NCBI GenBank assembly: GCA_900551435.1
Contig: URVW01000058.1
Span: forward strand, 1 to 15,033
Length of the DNA: 15,033 bases
Source of the DNA: an uncultured Faecalibacterium sp.
GTDB taxonomy: Bacteria > Bacillota > Clostridia > Oscillospirales > Ruminococcaceae
Direction: 5' to 3'
Shown here: one piece after another, positions 5,854-13,899 of the stretch
Numbering within the stretch: the first letter of the stretch is position 1
Layout: each line of letters opens with the position of its first letter
Position numbers and translations under genes: made by a program
The notes under the pieces: generated by a model
Seen by the model: the letters and a program-made list of their open reading frames with translations, nothing else
Database searches by the model: none
Told to the model about the DNA's origin: nothing

Positions 5854-6786
<933 letters not shown>

Positions 6787-6825
6787 ACCCCCTCAATTTT
6801 TTATACAATCTTCATCGTTTGTTTC

Positions 6826-6854
6826 TTGACTTTTCAGGGGTGCTCTACTACAAT
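6826..6854 (+). promoter_or_regulatory. Promoter of the acyl-CoA ligase / SGNH hydrolase unit
   Basis: TTGACT (6826-6831) and TACAAT (6849-6854) are separated by a 17-base spacer, each one mismatch from consensus. The expected start at about 6861 gives a leader of about 38 nt. The ribosome-binding site AAAGGA (6885-6890) is 8 bases before the ATG. Confidence 0.75.
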
Positions 6855-6898
6855 AACAACGGCAAGCATTGTACATTTTTTGACAAAGGATAGCGTAT

Positions 6899-8635
6899 AT
6901 GACGATCAATAATAGTTCCCTCTATGCCTCACAAGCACGCCCCTGGCTGAAGTATTACAGCCAGAAGTACATCGATCAGACCGTTCCGGAATGCTCTGCG
7001 TTCGACTATGTCCGCCAGCAGAACAAGAACCGTCTAGGAGAGCCAGCCCTTGAATACTACGGTCGGAAATTCACCTATGCAGACCTGATCGTGAACATCA
7101 AAAAGACCGCCGCCGCCTTCCGCGCCGCTGGCGTCAAGAAAGGCGACGTCATCACCGTGGTCAGCGTGATGACGCCGGAGGTCATTTATGCGTTTTACGC
7201 CGCAGACCGCATCGGTGCGACCCTGAATCTCGTGGACCCGCGCTACAGCCCCGAAGGCATCCATGACTACATCGAAGAAGTAGACTCGCACCTGCTGGTC
7301 TGCCTGAATGTCGTCTACGAGCGCTGCCGTCAGGCTGCCAAGCGCACCCATGTGGAACGGGTCATCGTGCTGTCCCCTGCCGATTCGCTGCCTTTACCGC
7401 TCTCCATCGGCTACAAGGTGACGAACCCCGACCGGAACCAGTACAAATCCAACGTCCTGATGTGGAAGCAGTTCCTTGCCAACGGCAAGAACGCCAGCAC
7501 CTCCGCCGAGCCTTACGATCCGGAGCATGCCTGTGTGGTCGTTCATACCGGCGGCACGACCGGCTCCCCCAAAGGCGTTATGCTGACGGACCGCAACTTC
7601 AACGCCATCGCACAGCAGTTCTCGGCCTATGATGACCTGTTCCGTCAGGGACAAAGCCTTATGAACATCATGCCGCCGTTCATCGCCTACGGCTATGCGT
7701 GCGGCGTCCATCTGCCGCTGGTGCTGGGCCTGAAGGTCATCATCATCCCGAATCTGGACCCTGCCAAGCTGGGCAGCCTGATCTGGAAGTACAAGCCCGA
7801 GCACATGTTCGGTGTGCCCGCGCACTATCAGCAGATGGCCGCAGACCCCAAGCTCAAGGATAAGGACCTCTCCTTCATCCGGAACTACGCGGCGGGCGGC
7901 GACTCCATCTCCATCGGTGCGGAAAAGACGGTCAATGACTTCCTTGCCGAACACAACGTGGAATACCCCATGGCCAAGGGCTACGGCATGACCGAAGTTT
8001 CCTCCGCCGCCACCGTTGCCGCCGGCAAGAATAACAAACCCGGCAGCGTCGGCATCCCGATGGTCAACACCCTCATCTCGGTGTTCGAGCCGGGGACCGA
8101 CAAGGAACTTCCCATCGGCCAGCGCGGCGAGCTGTGCATCTCCGGCCCCACCATGATGAAGGGCTACTACAACAAGCCCGTGGAGACCGCCGCCATCCTC
8201 CGCACCCATACGGACGGTCGGGTCTGGGTCCACACCGGCGACGTCGGCTATCTGGACGAGGACGGCTTCGTCTACCTCGACAGCCGCATCAAGCGGCTCA
8301 TCATCCGCCACGACGGCTTCAAGGTGTTCCCCTCCATGATCGAAAACGTGGTCAGCCAGCACCCCGCCATCCATCAGTGCTCGGTGGTCGGCTGCACCGA
8401 CAAAGACCATGTGCAGGGACGTCTGCCCTTCGTCTATGTGGTGCTGAACTCGGAAGCCGCCGTTTCCGGCAAGAAAAAGCAGATCATCCGGGAGCTTCGC
8501 CAGATGTGCAAAGAGGAGCTGCCCGAATACGTCCAGCCGGTGGGCTACAAGTTCATCGAGACGATGCCCCTGACCCCTGTTGGCAAATTTGACTATCGCA
8601 AGCTCGAGGAAGAGATCACCTCCCGCGATTATTGA
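6899..8635 (+). CDS. AMP-forming acyl-CoA synthetase / ligase (ANL superfamily)
   Basis: This 578-residue adenylating enzyme should activate a carboxylic acid, most likely a fatty acid, as an acyl-adenylate and transfer it to CoA. Signature elements in order are the phosphate loop HTGGTTGSPKG (216-226), GYGMTE (361-366), VHTGDVGYLDEDGF (444-457) and the hinge segment DSRIKRLIIRHDGFKVFP (461-478). The C-terminal catalytic lysine is K563 in PLTPVGKFDYRKLEE. No carrier-protein or condensation domain is present and no biosynthetic cluster surrounds it, so a stand-alone acyl-CoA ligase is more likely than a peptide synthetase module. Substrate length cannot be read from the sequence. The gene has its own promoter and is followed after 39 bases by a secreted hydrolase, suggesting joint expression. 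Confidence 0.88.
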   Translation: MTINNSSLYASQARPWLKYYSQKYIDQTVPECSAFDYVRQQNKNRLGEPALEYYGRKFTYADLIVNIKKTAAAFRAAGVKKGDVITVVSVMTPEVIYAFYAADRIGATLNLVDPRYSPEGIHDYIEEVDSHLLVCLNVVYERCRQAAKRTHVERVIVLSPADSLPLPLSIGYKVTNPDRNQYKSNVLMWKQFLANGKNASTSAEPYDPEHACVVVHTGGTTGSPKGVMLTDRNFNAIAQQFSAYDDLFRQGQSLMNIMPPFIAYGYACGVHLPLVLGLKVIIIPNLDPAKLGSLIWKYKPEHMFGVPAHYQQMAADPKLKDKDLSFIRNYAAGGDSISIGAEKTVNDFLAEHNVEYPMAKGYGMTEVSSAATVAAGKNNKPGSVGIPMVNTLISVFEPGTDKELPIGQRGELCISGPTMMKGYYNKPVETAAILRTHTDGRVWVHTGDVGYLDEDGFVYLDSRIKRLIIRHDGFKVFPSMIENVVSQHPAIHQCSVVGCTDKDHVQGRLPFVYVVLNSEAAVSGKKKQIIRELRQMCKEELPEYVQPVGYKFIETMPLTPVGKFDYRKLEEEITSRDY

Positions 8636-8674
8636 CCCTTGGCCGCACTGCCAGAAGAAAGGAATCACCCCATC

Positions 8675-9736
8675 ATGAAAAAGAGAATCATCAGCCTTGC
8701 CCTCTCGGCAGCGATGCTCTTTGCCGGTCTGAGCGTTTCTGCGTTCGCAGAAGAGCCTGTGGCCGACAGCGAGTCCACCGCCGTTGAGACGGTCTCTGAA
8801 GAGGAAAACTCCCTGTTCCGCAAGCCGGACAGCACCCCCACCGAGGATGCCGCATCCAGCGATGAGACGGCCGAAGAGCCGGAAGAAGAAAAGCAGCTCA
8901 TGTATGTCGCTCTGGGCGACAGCATCTGCGCCGGTGTCGGCCTGACCAACGTTCAGTACGCCCACAACCTGATGGGCGTGGACGTTTCCTACAACTTCAA
9001 GGGCTATCCGGAGACCTGTTATGTCGGTCAGGTGGCCAAGACCCTCGGTCTGGACCGCGACCACGCCATCAACCTTGGTCTGCCGGGTCTGATGAGCAGC
9101 GACCTCGTCGAGCTGGTCCAGTCCGGCAAGATGAGCGAGATGAACACGCTCTCCGGCTGCCAGTATGATTACCCCGAGATCATGGAGTACATCAAGGAAG
9201 CCGACGTCATCTCCATCCAGATGGGTTCCAATGACGCCTTCGTGCCCACCGTCGTTGCCTTTGGCGAAGCCACCGATTGGAAGAGCGAGGACCTCGCTTC
9301 GGTCGTCCTGAGCGGCAATCTGCGCAGCGGTGACGCTGAGAGCAAGGCCGCGTTCAAGGCCAGCATGCAGAAGCTCAAGCTGACCAAGAGCGAGACGGAT
9401 GCCGTCTGGAACCTCGCCGTCTCCGGCATGAACAAGATCTGCAATGACGCCTATCCCGTCAGCACCGCAAACATCCGCACCGTCGTCGAGACGGTCCGCG
9501 CCCTGAACCCGGATGCACAGATCCTGCTCATCGGCGCGACCAACCCGGTCCCCCTGCTGCCCAGCTGGAGCAATTACTTCAACAAGCTCAACAAGTATGA
9601 GAAGCAGCTGGCCGACGTCTACGGCATCACCTATGTGGCGGTCCCCTACGCACAGACCGAACTGGACGGCCACCCGACCGTCTCCGGCCACAAGTACATT
9701 GCTAAAAAGATCGTCAGCGCCATTCAGAACGGCTAA
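8675..9736 (+). CDS. Secreted SGNH/GDSL-family hydrolase
   Basis: This is a 353-residue exported esterase/lipase-like protein. The start is the ATG at 8675 with AAAGGA (8658-8663) upstream; an in-frame TTG at 8639 has no such site and would spoil the signal peptide. The signal peptide is MKKRIISLAL followed by a hydrophobic core, with probable cleavage after SAFA (residue 25). A strongly acidic, Ser/Thr/Glu-rich linker follows (about 26-73). The catalytic domain shows block I VALGDSICAGVG (Ser83), block III MGSNDAF (Asn186) and block V DGHPTVSGHKYIA (Asp331, His333). No membrane anchor or cell-wall repeat is seen, so the protein is probably released. The substrate (lipid, acetylated sugar or peptidoglycan) is unknown. 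It is probably co-transcribed with the preceding acyl-CoA ligase and ends at a strong terminator. Confidence 0.88.
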   Translation: MKKRIISLALSAAMLFAGLSVSAFAEEPVADSESTAVETVSEEENSLFRKPDSTPTEDAASSDETAEEPEEEKQLMYVALGDSICAGVGLTNVQYAHNLMGVDVSYNFKGYPETCYVGQVAKTLGLDRDHAINLGLPGLMSSDLVELVQSGKMSEMNTLSGCQYDYPEIMEYIKEADVISIQMGSNDAFVPTVVAFGEATDWKSEDLASVVLSGNLRSGDAESKAAFKASMQKLKLTKSETDAVWNLAVSGMNKICNDAYPVSTANIRTVVETVRALNPDAQILLIGATNPVPLLPSWSNYFNKLNKYEKQLADVYGITYVAVPYAQTELDGHPTVSGHKYIAKKIVSAIQNG

Positions 9737-9747
9737 ATAAAACGCAT

Positions 9748-9794
9748 AAAAATCCCCCTGTCCGCACCAAAACGTGCCGGGCAGGGGGATTTTT
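9748..9794. terminator. Bidirectional terminator between convergent operons
   Basis: A long inverted repeat pairs AAAAATCCCCCTG (9748-9760) with CAGGGGGATTTTT (9782-9794), and pairing continues inward through CCG/CGG and CAC/GTG. It has T-runs at the exit on both strands. It lies 12 bases after the SGNH hydrolase stop (+) and 15 bases from the stop of the CydC-like gene (-), so it serves both converging transcripts. Confidence 0.92.
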
Positions 9795-9808
9795 CATCGT
9801 TTTATTTT

Positions 9809-11479
9809 TTAGCTTAGACGCCCGCTCTCGACCGAGAAGCTCAGGTCGGCAACGGCCATCGTGGATTTCCGGTGCGACACCAGCAGAACGGTCTTTTCTT
9901 TGCACTCGTCCTGCACGGCCTTGAGGATAACGCCCTCGTTCAGGCTGTCCAGATTCGAGGTCGGTTCGTCCAGCAGGAGGAACGGTGCATCGTGCAGGAA
10001 GGCACGCGCCACGCCGATGCGCTGGCGCTCGCCGCCCGAAAGCGCACCGCCCAGCTCGCCCACCGGCGTCTCGTAGCCCTTGGGCAGCTTCTGGATGAAG
10101 CCATCCAGCGCCGCCTTTTTGCAAGCTGCTTCGACCTCGGCACGGGTGGCGTCGTGCTTGGCGATCTTGATGTTGTTTTCGATGGTATCATCGAACAGTT
10201 CCGTTTCCTGCGTCACAAGGCTCTCCTGTGCGCGGAGCGCGGCAGTGTTCACGCGGCGGATGTCGGTGTCGCCAAAGCGGATAGAGCCGCTCCGGACGTC
10301 CCAGAAGCGGAGCAGGAGCCGCAGGAAAGTGGACTTTCCGCTGCCGGAACGGCCCGTGATGCCCACGATTTTCTTTTCGGGGATGGTCAGGCTCAGGTCA
10401 TGCAGAACTTCCTCGTCTGCATACGAGAAGCCGACGTGCTGGGCCTCTGCCCCGGCAAAGGCGGCATCTGCGCCGTCGGTCACGTCGGCGGTCACTGGCT
10501 CTTCATCCAGCAGGTCCAGCACTCGGTCCGCGCTTGCGAACACCTGTGTCAGGCTTGCACCAAGGTTTGCCAGCGCCACCACCGGGCCGAAGGAACTGAG
10601 CGCCGCCAGCGTGCAGACCAACACGCCGCTGGCCGTCATGGCTCCGGACTGGTACAGCGAAACGCTGACGCCCAGCACGGCGAGAACGGTCAGCAGGATC
10701 AGGGTGTTGGTCGCGCCGACCGTCACGCCCTCGCGGTACTTCAAAGCCTTCTGCTTTGCGCCCAGTGCTTCGCTGTGGGCCGTGATGCCCTCGGCGCGGT
10801 TCGCGGTGTCCTGATATTGTAACGTATCCCGCAGGCCGCGCAGACTTTCCAGCACATAGCTGTTGGTGTCGGCCAGCGTCTGACGGTATTCGCGGGCCAC
10901 CTTGTCGCCCCGCTTGGCCGACCAGATGGGCAGCGCCGCACCCACCAGCAGATAGCCCGCCAGCAGCACCAGCGCGGGCAGGATATGATAGCTTGCCGTG
11001 AAGCAGGTCATGCCGATGACGCAGAGCACCGCGATGCAGACCGGCGAGATGGTGTGCGCATAGAACACTTCCAGCTGTTCGATGTCGGCGGTGATGAGCG
11101 AGATGAGGTCGCCGCGGTCGCGGCCTTCCAGCTTGGCAGGGGTCAGGCGGCGGAGCGCCCCGAACACCTTGTCGCGGATGAGGGCCAGCAGTTTGAACGC
11201 GATATAGTGGTTGGACGCCTGTTCGGCATACCGAAGCACGCCGCGCAGGAGCGCGAACACCAGAATGCAGACGAACACGGTGCTGACCGAGGCGAACGGG
11301 CTTTCCAGCCCTGCCGCCGTCAGCAGACCGAAGCCGCCGAAGATGGTGATGAAGGTGGCACAGAAATAACCCGCCACTCCCATGGCGATGGCCGCCAGCA
11401 TGATGGGCAGCATCGGCTGCACCAGAACGATGAGCCGCCGGACGATCTCGAACGGACTGCGTTTTTTGGTCGGATTCAT
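9809..11479 (-). CDS. cydC: CydC-like ABC exporter subunit (membrane domain fused to ATPase)
   Basis: This 556-residue half-exporter has an N-terminal six-helix membrane domain (about 1-325) and a C-terminal ATPase. The segment RYAEQASNHYIAFKLLALIR (83-102) and GDLISLITADIEQLEVFY (123-140) match the CydC pattern. The ATPase shows Walker A GRSGSGKS (376-383), Q424, signature LSGGERQR (480-487), Walker B FLLLDE (500-505) and H536, all intact. CydDC in E. coli exports cysteine and glutathione and/or moves haem, and is needed for cytochrome bd assembly. No cydAB is seen here, so the transported compound is open. The start ATG overlaps the stop of the cydD-like gene by 4 bases with a strong GGGGAGG site upstream. 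The gene ends just before the shared terminator. The exporter call is very sure; CydC-like is fairly sure. Confidence 0.85.
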   Translation of the reverse strand: MNPTKKRSPFEIVRRLIVLVQPMLPIMLAAIAMGVAGYFCATFITIFGGFGLLTAAGLESPFASVSTVFVCILVFALLRGVLRYAEQASNHYIAFKLLALIRDKVFGALRRLTPAKLEGRDRGDLISLITADIEQLEVFYAHTISPVCIAVLCVIGMTCFTASYHILPALVLLAGYLLVGAALPIWSAKRGDKVAREYRQTLADTNSYVLESLRGLRDTLQYQDTANRAEGITAHSEALGAKQKALKYREGVTVGATNTLILLTVLAVLGVSVSLYQSGAMTASGVLVCTLAALSSFGPVVALANLGASLTQVFASADRVLDLLDEEPVTADVTDGADAAFAGAEAQHVGFSYADEEVLHDLSLTIPEKKIVGITGRSGSGKSTFLRLLLRFWDVRSGSIRFGDTDIRRVNTAALRAQESLVTQETELFDDTIENNIKIAKHDATRAEVEAACKKAALDGFIQKLPKGYETPVGELGGALSGGERQRIGVARAFLHDAPFLLLDEPTSNLDSLNEGVILKAVQDECKEKTVLLVSHRKSTMAVADLSFSVESGRLS

Positions 11480-13209
11480 GCGCTCACCTCCCCAAGGTTT
11501 TCCAGCTGTTTCTGTGCGTTATACAGGCGGCTGTAGACCCCGCCCGCGGCCAGCAGGGCGTCGTGCTTGCCCTGCTCGGCGATGGTCCCGTTCTCCATCA
11601 CATAGATGCAGTCGCTGTCCACCACGTTGGCCAGACGGTGCGAGATAAGGATAACGGTCTTGGTCCCCGCCAGACTGCGGATGGCCTTCATGATGTCGTT
11701 TTCGCTCTCGGCGTCCACATTGGAGGTCGCCTCGTCGAAGAGATAGATGGGCGAATCATGCAGCAGCGCCCGCGCCATAGCCAGACGCTGACGCTGACCG
11801 CCGGACAGGTTCGAGCCGCCCTCATGCAGGAGCGTTTCCAAACCCTGCTGGCTGCGGCAGAAGTCCGCGAGGTTCACCTGTTCCAATGCGGCCCACAGAG
11901 CGGCATCGTCGGCCGCAGGAGCCGCCATCCGCAGGTTGGAACCCACGGTCCCCTTGAAGATCGCCGCATTGTGCGGAACGACGGTCATGGCCCGCAGACG
12001 GCTCTCCTCTTTCAGTTCTTTCACGGGCACACCGCCCAGCGTCACCGCGCCGGTATAGCCGGTCCGTGCGCCCGAAAGGATGGCGGCAATGGTGCTCTTG
12101 CCGCAGCCGGACTCACCCACCAGCGAGACGAAGCTGCCCTGCGGGATGATCAGCGACACATCGTGCAGGATGGTGCGGTCCTTTTCGTAGCCGAACGTCA
12201 CATGCTCCAGCGCAAGCTCCGTTTTGGCGGGGTCCACGCTCTGCGTGCCATCCTTCGGTTCGTCGGCGGCCAGCAGCTTGAAGATCTTCTCCGCCGAAGC
12301 CGCGCCGTTCATGGCGATGTGGAAGTAACTGCCCAGCAGACGCAGAGGCAGGAAGAAATCTGCCGCCAACAGGATGATGGTCAGCGCCGCCGTCAGGGAA
12401 ATTTGCCCCTTTGCGAACGCCACCACCGCGCTGATGATGCCCAGACCTGCACCGCCGTAGGCCATCAGGTCCATCAGGGTCACCGAGTTCAGCTGCATGG
12501 TCAGCACCTTCATGGTGATCTTGCGGAAGCGCTCGGCCTGTTTGTTCATTTCTTCGTGCTTCCAGCCGTCGGCCTGATAGATCTTCAGGGTGGTCAGGCC
12601 CTGAATGTTTTCCAGAAAGCTGTCGCCGAGGGTGGTGTACTCGCCCCAATACTTGTCCAGCAGCTTCTTGGCAAATTTCTGCACGGCCACAATGGACATC
12701 GGGATGAGGGGCACACAGCACAGCAGAATGATGGCCGACCGCGCGTGGACGCCCACCAGCAGGAGGAACAGCGTCACCGGGGCCAGCAAGCTGTAAAACA
12801 GCTGGGGCAGATACTTTGCAAAGTAGGTGTCGATCTGCTCCACGCCTTCGCTGGCCAGCATGACCACCTCACTGGTAGCCACCGTCTCGCTGTAGCCCGC
12901 GCCAAGGCGGGTCAGCTTTTCGTAGATGCTGCTGCGCAGGGTGCGCTTGACGTCCTTCGACGCGCGGTCGCTCATGCCGGACGCGCAGAGGGTCAGGCCA
13001 TACCGCGCCGGCACAGTGATGATGCAGATGAGCAGTCCCTGTTCAAAGGCTGCCGTGGTCAGCGTTCCGGCGAACACATCGCCGATGAGGTGAGCCACGA
13101 TGGTGACGAACACCACATTGCAGAGCATCCCCAGCCACTGGAACAGGACGTTCAGCCCCACATAGCGCAGCGCGCCCCGGTCAAAGGACAGCAGTTTTTT
13201 GTTGATCAC
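11476..13209 (-). CDS. cydD: CydD-like ABC exporter subunit (membrane domain fused to ATPase)
   Basis: This 577-residue half-exporter is the partner of the CydC-like protein. The CydD-type segment SEVVMLASEGVEQIDTYF (113-130) is followed by AKYLPQLFYSLLAPVTLF (131-148). The ATPase shows Walker A GESGCGKS (365-372), signature LSGGQRQR (468-475), Walker B IYLFDE (488-493) and H524. The residue that is normally the Q-loop glutamine is a histidine (VVPHNAAIF, H413). I recall His at this position in other Firmicute CydD-like exporters, so it may be a family trait. The start is GTG, overlapping the stop of the regulator gene by 4 bases (GTGA), with GGAGA 8 bases upstream. Tight coupling to both neighbours suggests that the regulator controls this exporter. 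Confidence 0.85.
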   Translation of the reverse strand: MINKKLLSFDRGALRYVGLNVLFQWLGMLCNVVFVTIVAHLIGDVFAGTLTTAAFEQGLLICIITVPARYGLTLCASGMSDRASKDVKRTLRSSIYEKLTRLGAGYSETVATSEVVMLASEGVEQIDTYFAKYLPQLFYSLLAPVTLFLLLVGVHARSAIILLCCVPLIPMSIVAVQKFAKKLLDKYWGEYTTLGDSFLENIQGLTTLKIYQADGWKHEEMNKQAERFRKITMKVLTMQLNSVTLMDLMAYGGAGLGIISAVVAFAKGQISLTAALTIILLAADFFLPLRLLGSYFHIAMNGAASAEKIFKLLAADEPKDGTQSVDPAKTELALEHVTFGYEKDRTILHDVSLIIPQGSFVSLVGESGCGKSTIAAILSGARTGYTGAVTLGGVPVKELKEESRLRAMTVVPHNAAIFKGTVGSNLRMAAPAADDAALWAALEQVNLADFCRSQQGLETLLHEGGSNLSGGQRQRLAMARALLHDSPIYLFDEATSNVDAESENDIMKAIRSLAGTKTVILISHRLANVVDSDCIYVMENGTIAEQGKHDALLAAGGVYSRLYNAQKQLENLGEVSA

Positions 13210-13610
13210 GATACGTTCTCCATTTCTATTTCGGATGTGTCGGGGCCAAACAGGCGGTCATACTCGCCGGTAAAGGCCCGTTCCGGCAGCGCCGACGTCA
13301 GCGCCAATGCCGCCGTAAAGCGCTCCTCGTCGGTCAGCTCAATCTTCACAGGCGGGAAGTTCTTCAGCACGGTGTCCAGCTGTGCCTTGACCTCCTTTGC
13401 CACAAAGATGCCGCGGTCGGTGAGGTAAATTTTCCCGTAGTGCTCCTTTACGATCATCCCATGCTCCATCAGCAGGTTCATGATCCGCACCACCGAAGGC
13501 TTGGTCACGCCCAGCTTTTCGGCAATGCTGCGGGAGCAGATATCCAGATGGGTCTGCGAGACTTCATAGATCGCCAGCAGATACCGCAGGTGAGCCGGTG
13601 TCAGTTCCAT
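13206..13610 (-). CDS. DtxR/MntR-like winged-helix transcriptional regulator
   Basis: This 134-residue DNA-binding protein begins MELTPAHLRYLLAIYEVSQ. A helix-turn-helix (about 24-52, RSIAEKLGVTKPSVVRIMNLLMEHGMI) and a wing with HYGKIYLTDRG follow. This is the N-terminal layout of DtxR/MntR-type metal-dependent repressors. The following part should hold the dimerisation and metal site with HR..E.FL and EH motifs. Instead it reads AKEVKAQLDTVLKNF with no histidine after residue 57, and the N-terminal ligand position before YLLAIY is Arg. Metal sensing is therefore doubtful. The ATG at 13610 is preferred; a GTG at 13619 is possible and would add three residues. It is the first gene of an operon with the CydDC-like exporter and is separated from feoB by a terminator. 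Confidence 0.82.
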   Translation of the reverse strand: MELTPAHLRYLLAIYEVSQTHLDICSRSIAEKLGVTKPSVVRIMNLLMEHGMIVKEHYGKIYLTDRGIFVAKEVKAQLDTVLKNFPPVKIELTDEERFTAALALTSALPERAFTGEYDRLFGPDTSEIEMENVS

Positions 13611-13630
13611 TCTTATCACTCTTTTCCAAT

Positions 13631-13659
13631 GTTATCCAAAGCTAACTTTTATTTTTCTA
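13631..13659 (-). promoter_or_regulatory. Weak promoter with a possible operator before the regulator gene
   Basis: On the minus strand TAGAAA (13659-13654) and GATAAC (13636-13631) form a -35/-10 pair with a 17-base spacer, four of six matches each. The -10 box overlaps an imperfect inverted repeat, GTTA and TAAC separated by 8 bases (13646-13631). That position would suit autoregulation by the DtxR-like protein. Both are weak calls. Confidence 0.3.
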
Positions 13660-13698
13660 AAAAAGGGCGCGGGCCGATTTTTTCTTCGACCCGCGCCC
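13659..13698 (-). terminator. Terminator of the feoB operon
   Basis: The 9-bp GC-rich stem GGGCGCGGG (13665-13673) pairs with CCCGCGCCC (13690-13698), extended inward by CGA/TCG after one mismatch. On the minus strand it is followed by six T residues (13664-13659). It lies 9 bases after the stop of the FeoB-associated peptide gene and before the regulator operon. A T-run also follows on the plus strand. Confidence 0.9.
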
Positions 13699-13707
13699 TG
13701 CGGTTTT

Positions 13708-13869
13708 TTAGTGACAGTCGCCGTTGCAATGTCCGCAATCACCGGAACATCCGCCGCAGCCGCCGCCGTGTTTGTGGGAGTGCCATGTGATCCAGCCCAC
13801 TCCACCGAACACGATCGCGCCTACGATAATGGTCGGCAAATTAAAGTTTGCTGCCAGAAATTCCATCAT
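13708..13869 (-). CDS. FeoB-associated Cys-rich membrane protein
   Basis: This is a small gene of 53 residues. The protein starts MMEFLAANFN, has one membrane helix (about 11-29, LPTIIVGAIVFGGVGWITW) and then a His/Gly/Cys-rich tail. The tail has five cysteines (38, 41, 45, 48 and 52, as two CxxC pairs and a single) and five histidines (30, 32, 34, 47, 53). This matches the FeoB-associated Cys-rich family that accompanies feoB in Firmicutes. The tail could bind iron or another metal next to the transporter; its precise role is not established. The ribosome-binding site AGGAG is 9 bases before the first of two adjacent ATG codons. The gene follows feoB after 30 bases and is closed by a strong terminator, so it is the last gene of that operon. 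Confidence 0.9.
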   Translation of the reverse strand: MMEFLAANFNLPTIIVGAIVFGGVGWITWHSHKHGGGCGGCSGDCGHCNGDCH

Positions 13870-13899
13870 AAAAACGCACTCCTCTCAAACTTGGAGAAA

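Noticed and set aside
8639..8674. TTG at 8639 as the start of the SGNH hydrolase.
   Set aside because: It has no ribosome-binding site and would place an acidic stretch before a normal signal peptide; the ATG at 8675 has AAAGGA upstream.
7394..9691. A 765-codon open frame on the minus strand, opposite the acyl-CoA ligase and SGNH hydrolase genes.
   Set aside because: It is a shadow of GC-rich third positions in the two real genes: its product is rich in Asp, His, Gln, Val and Gly with no recognisable domain, whereas the plus strand encodes two well-conserved proteins with start signals.
11563..13428. A 621-codon plus-strand frame opposite the CydD-like and regulator genes.
   Set aside because: It has low-complexity His/Gln/Arg-rich composition and no domain, and it covers two clearly conserved minus-strand genes.
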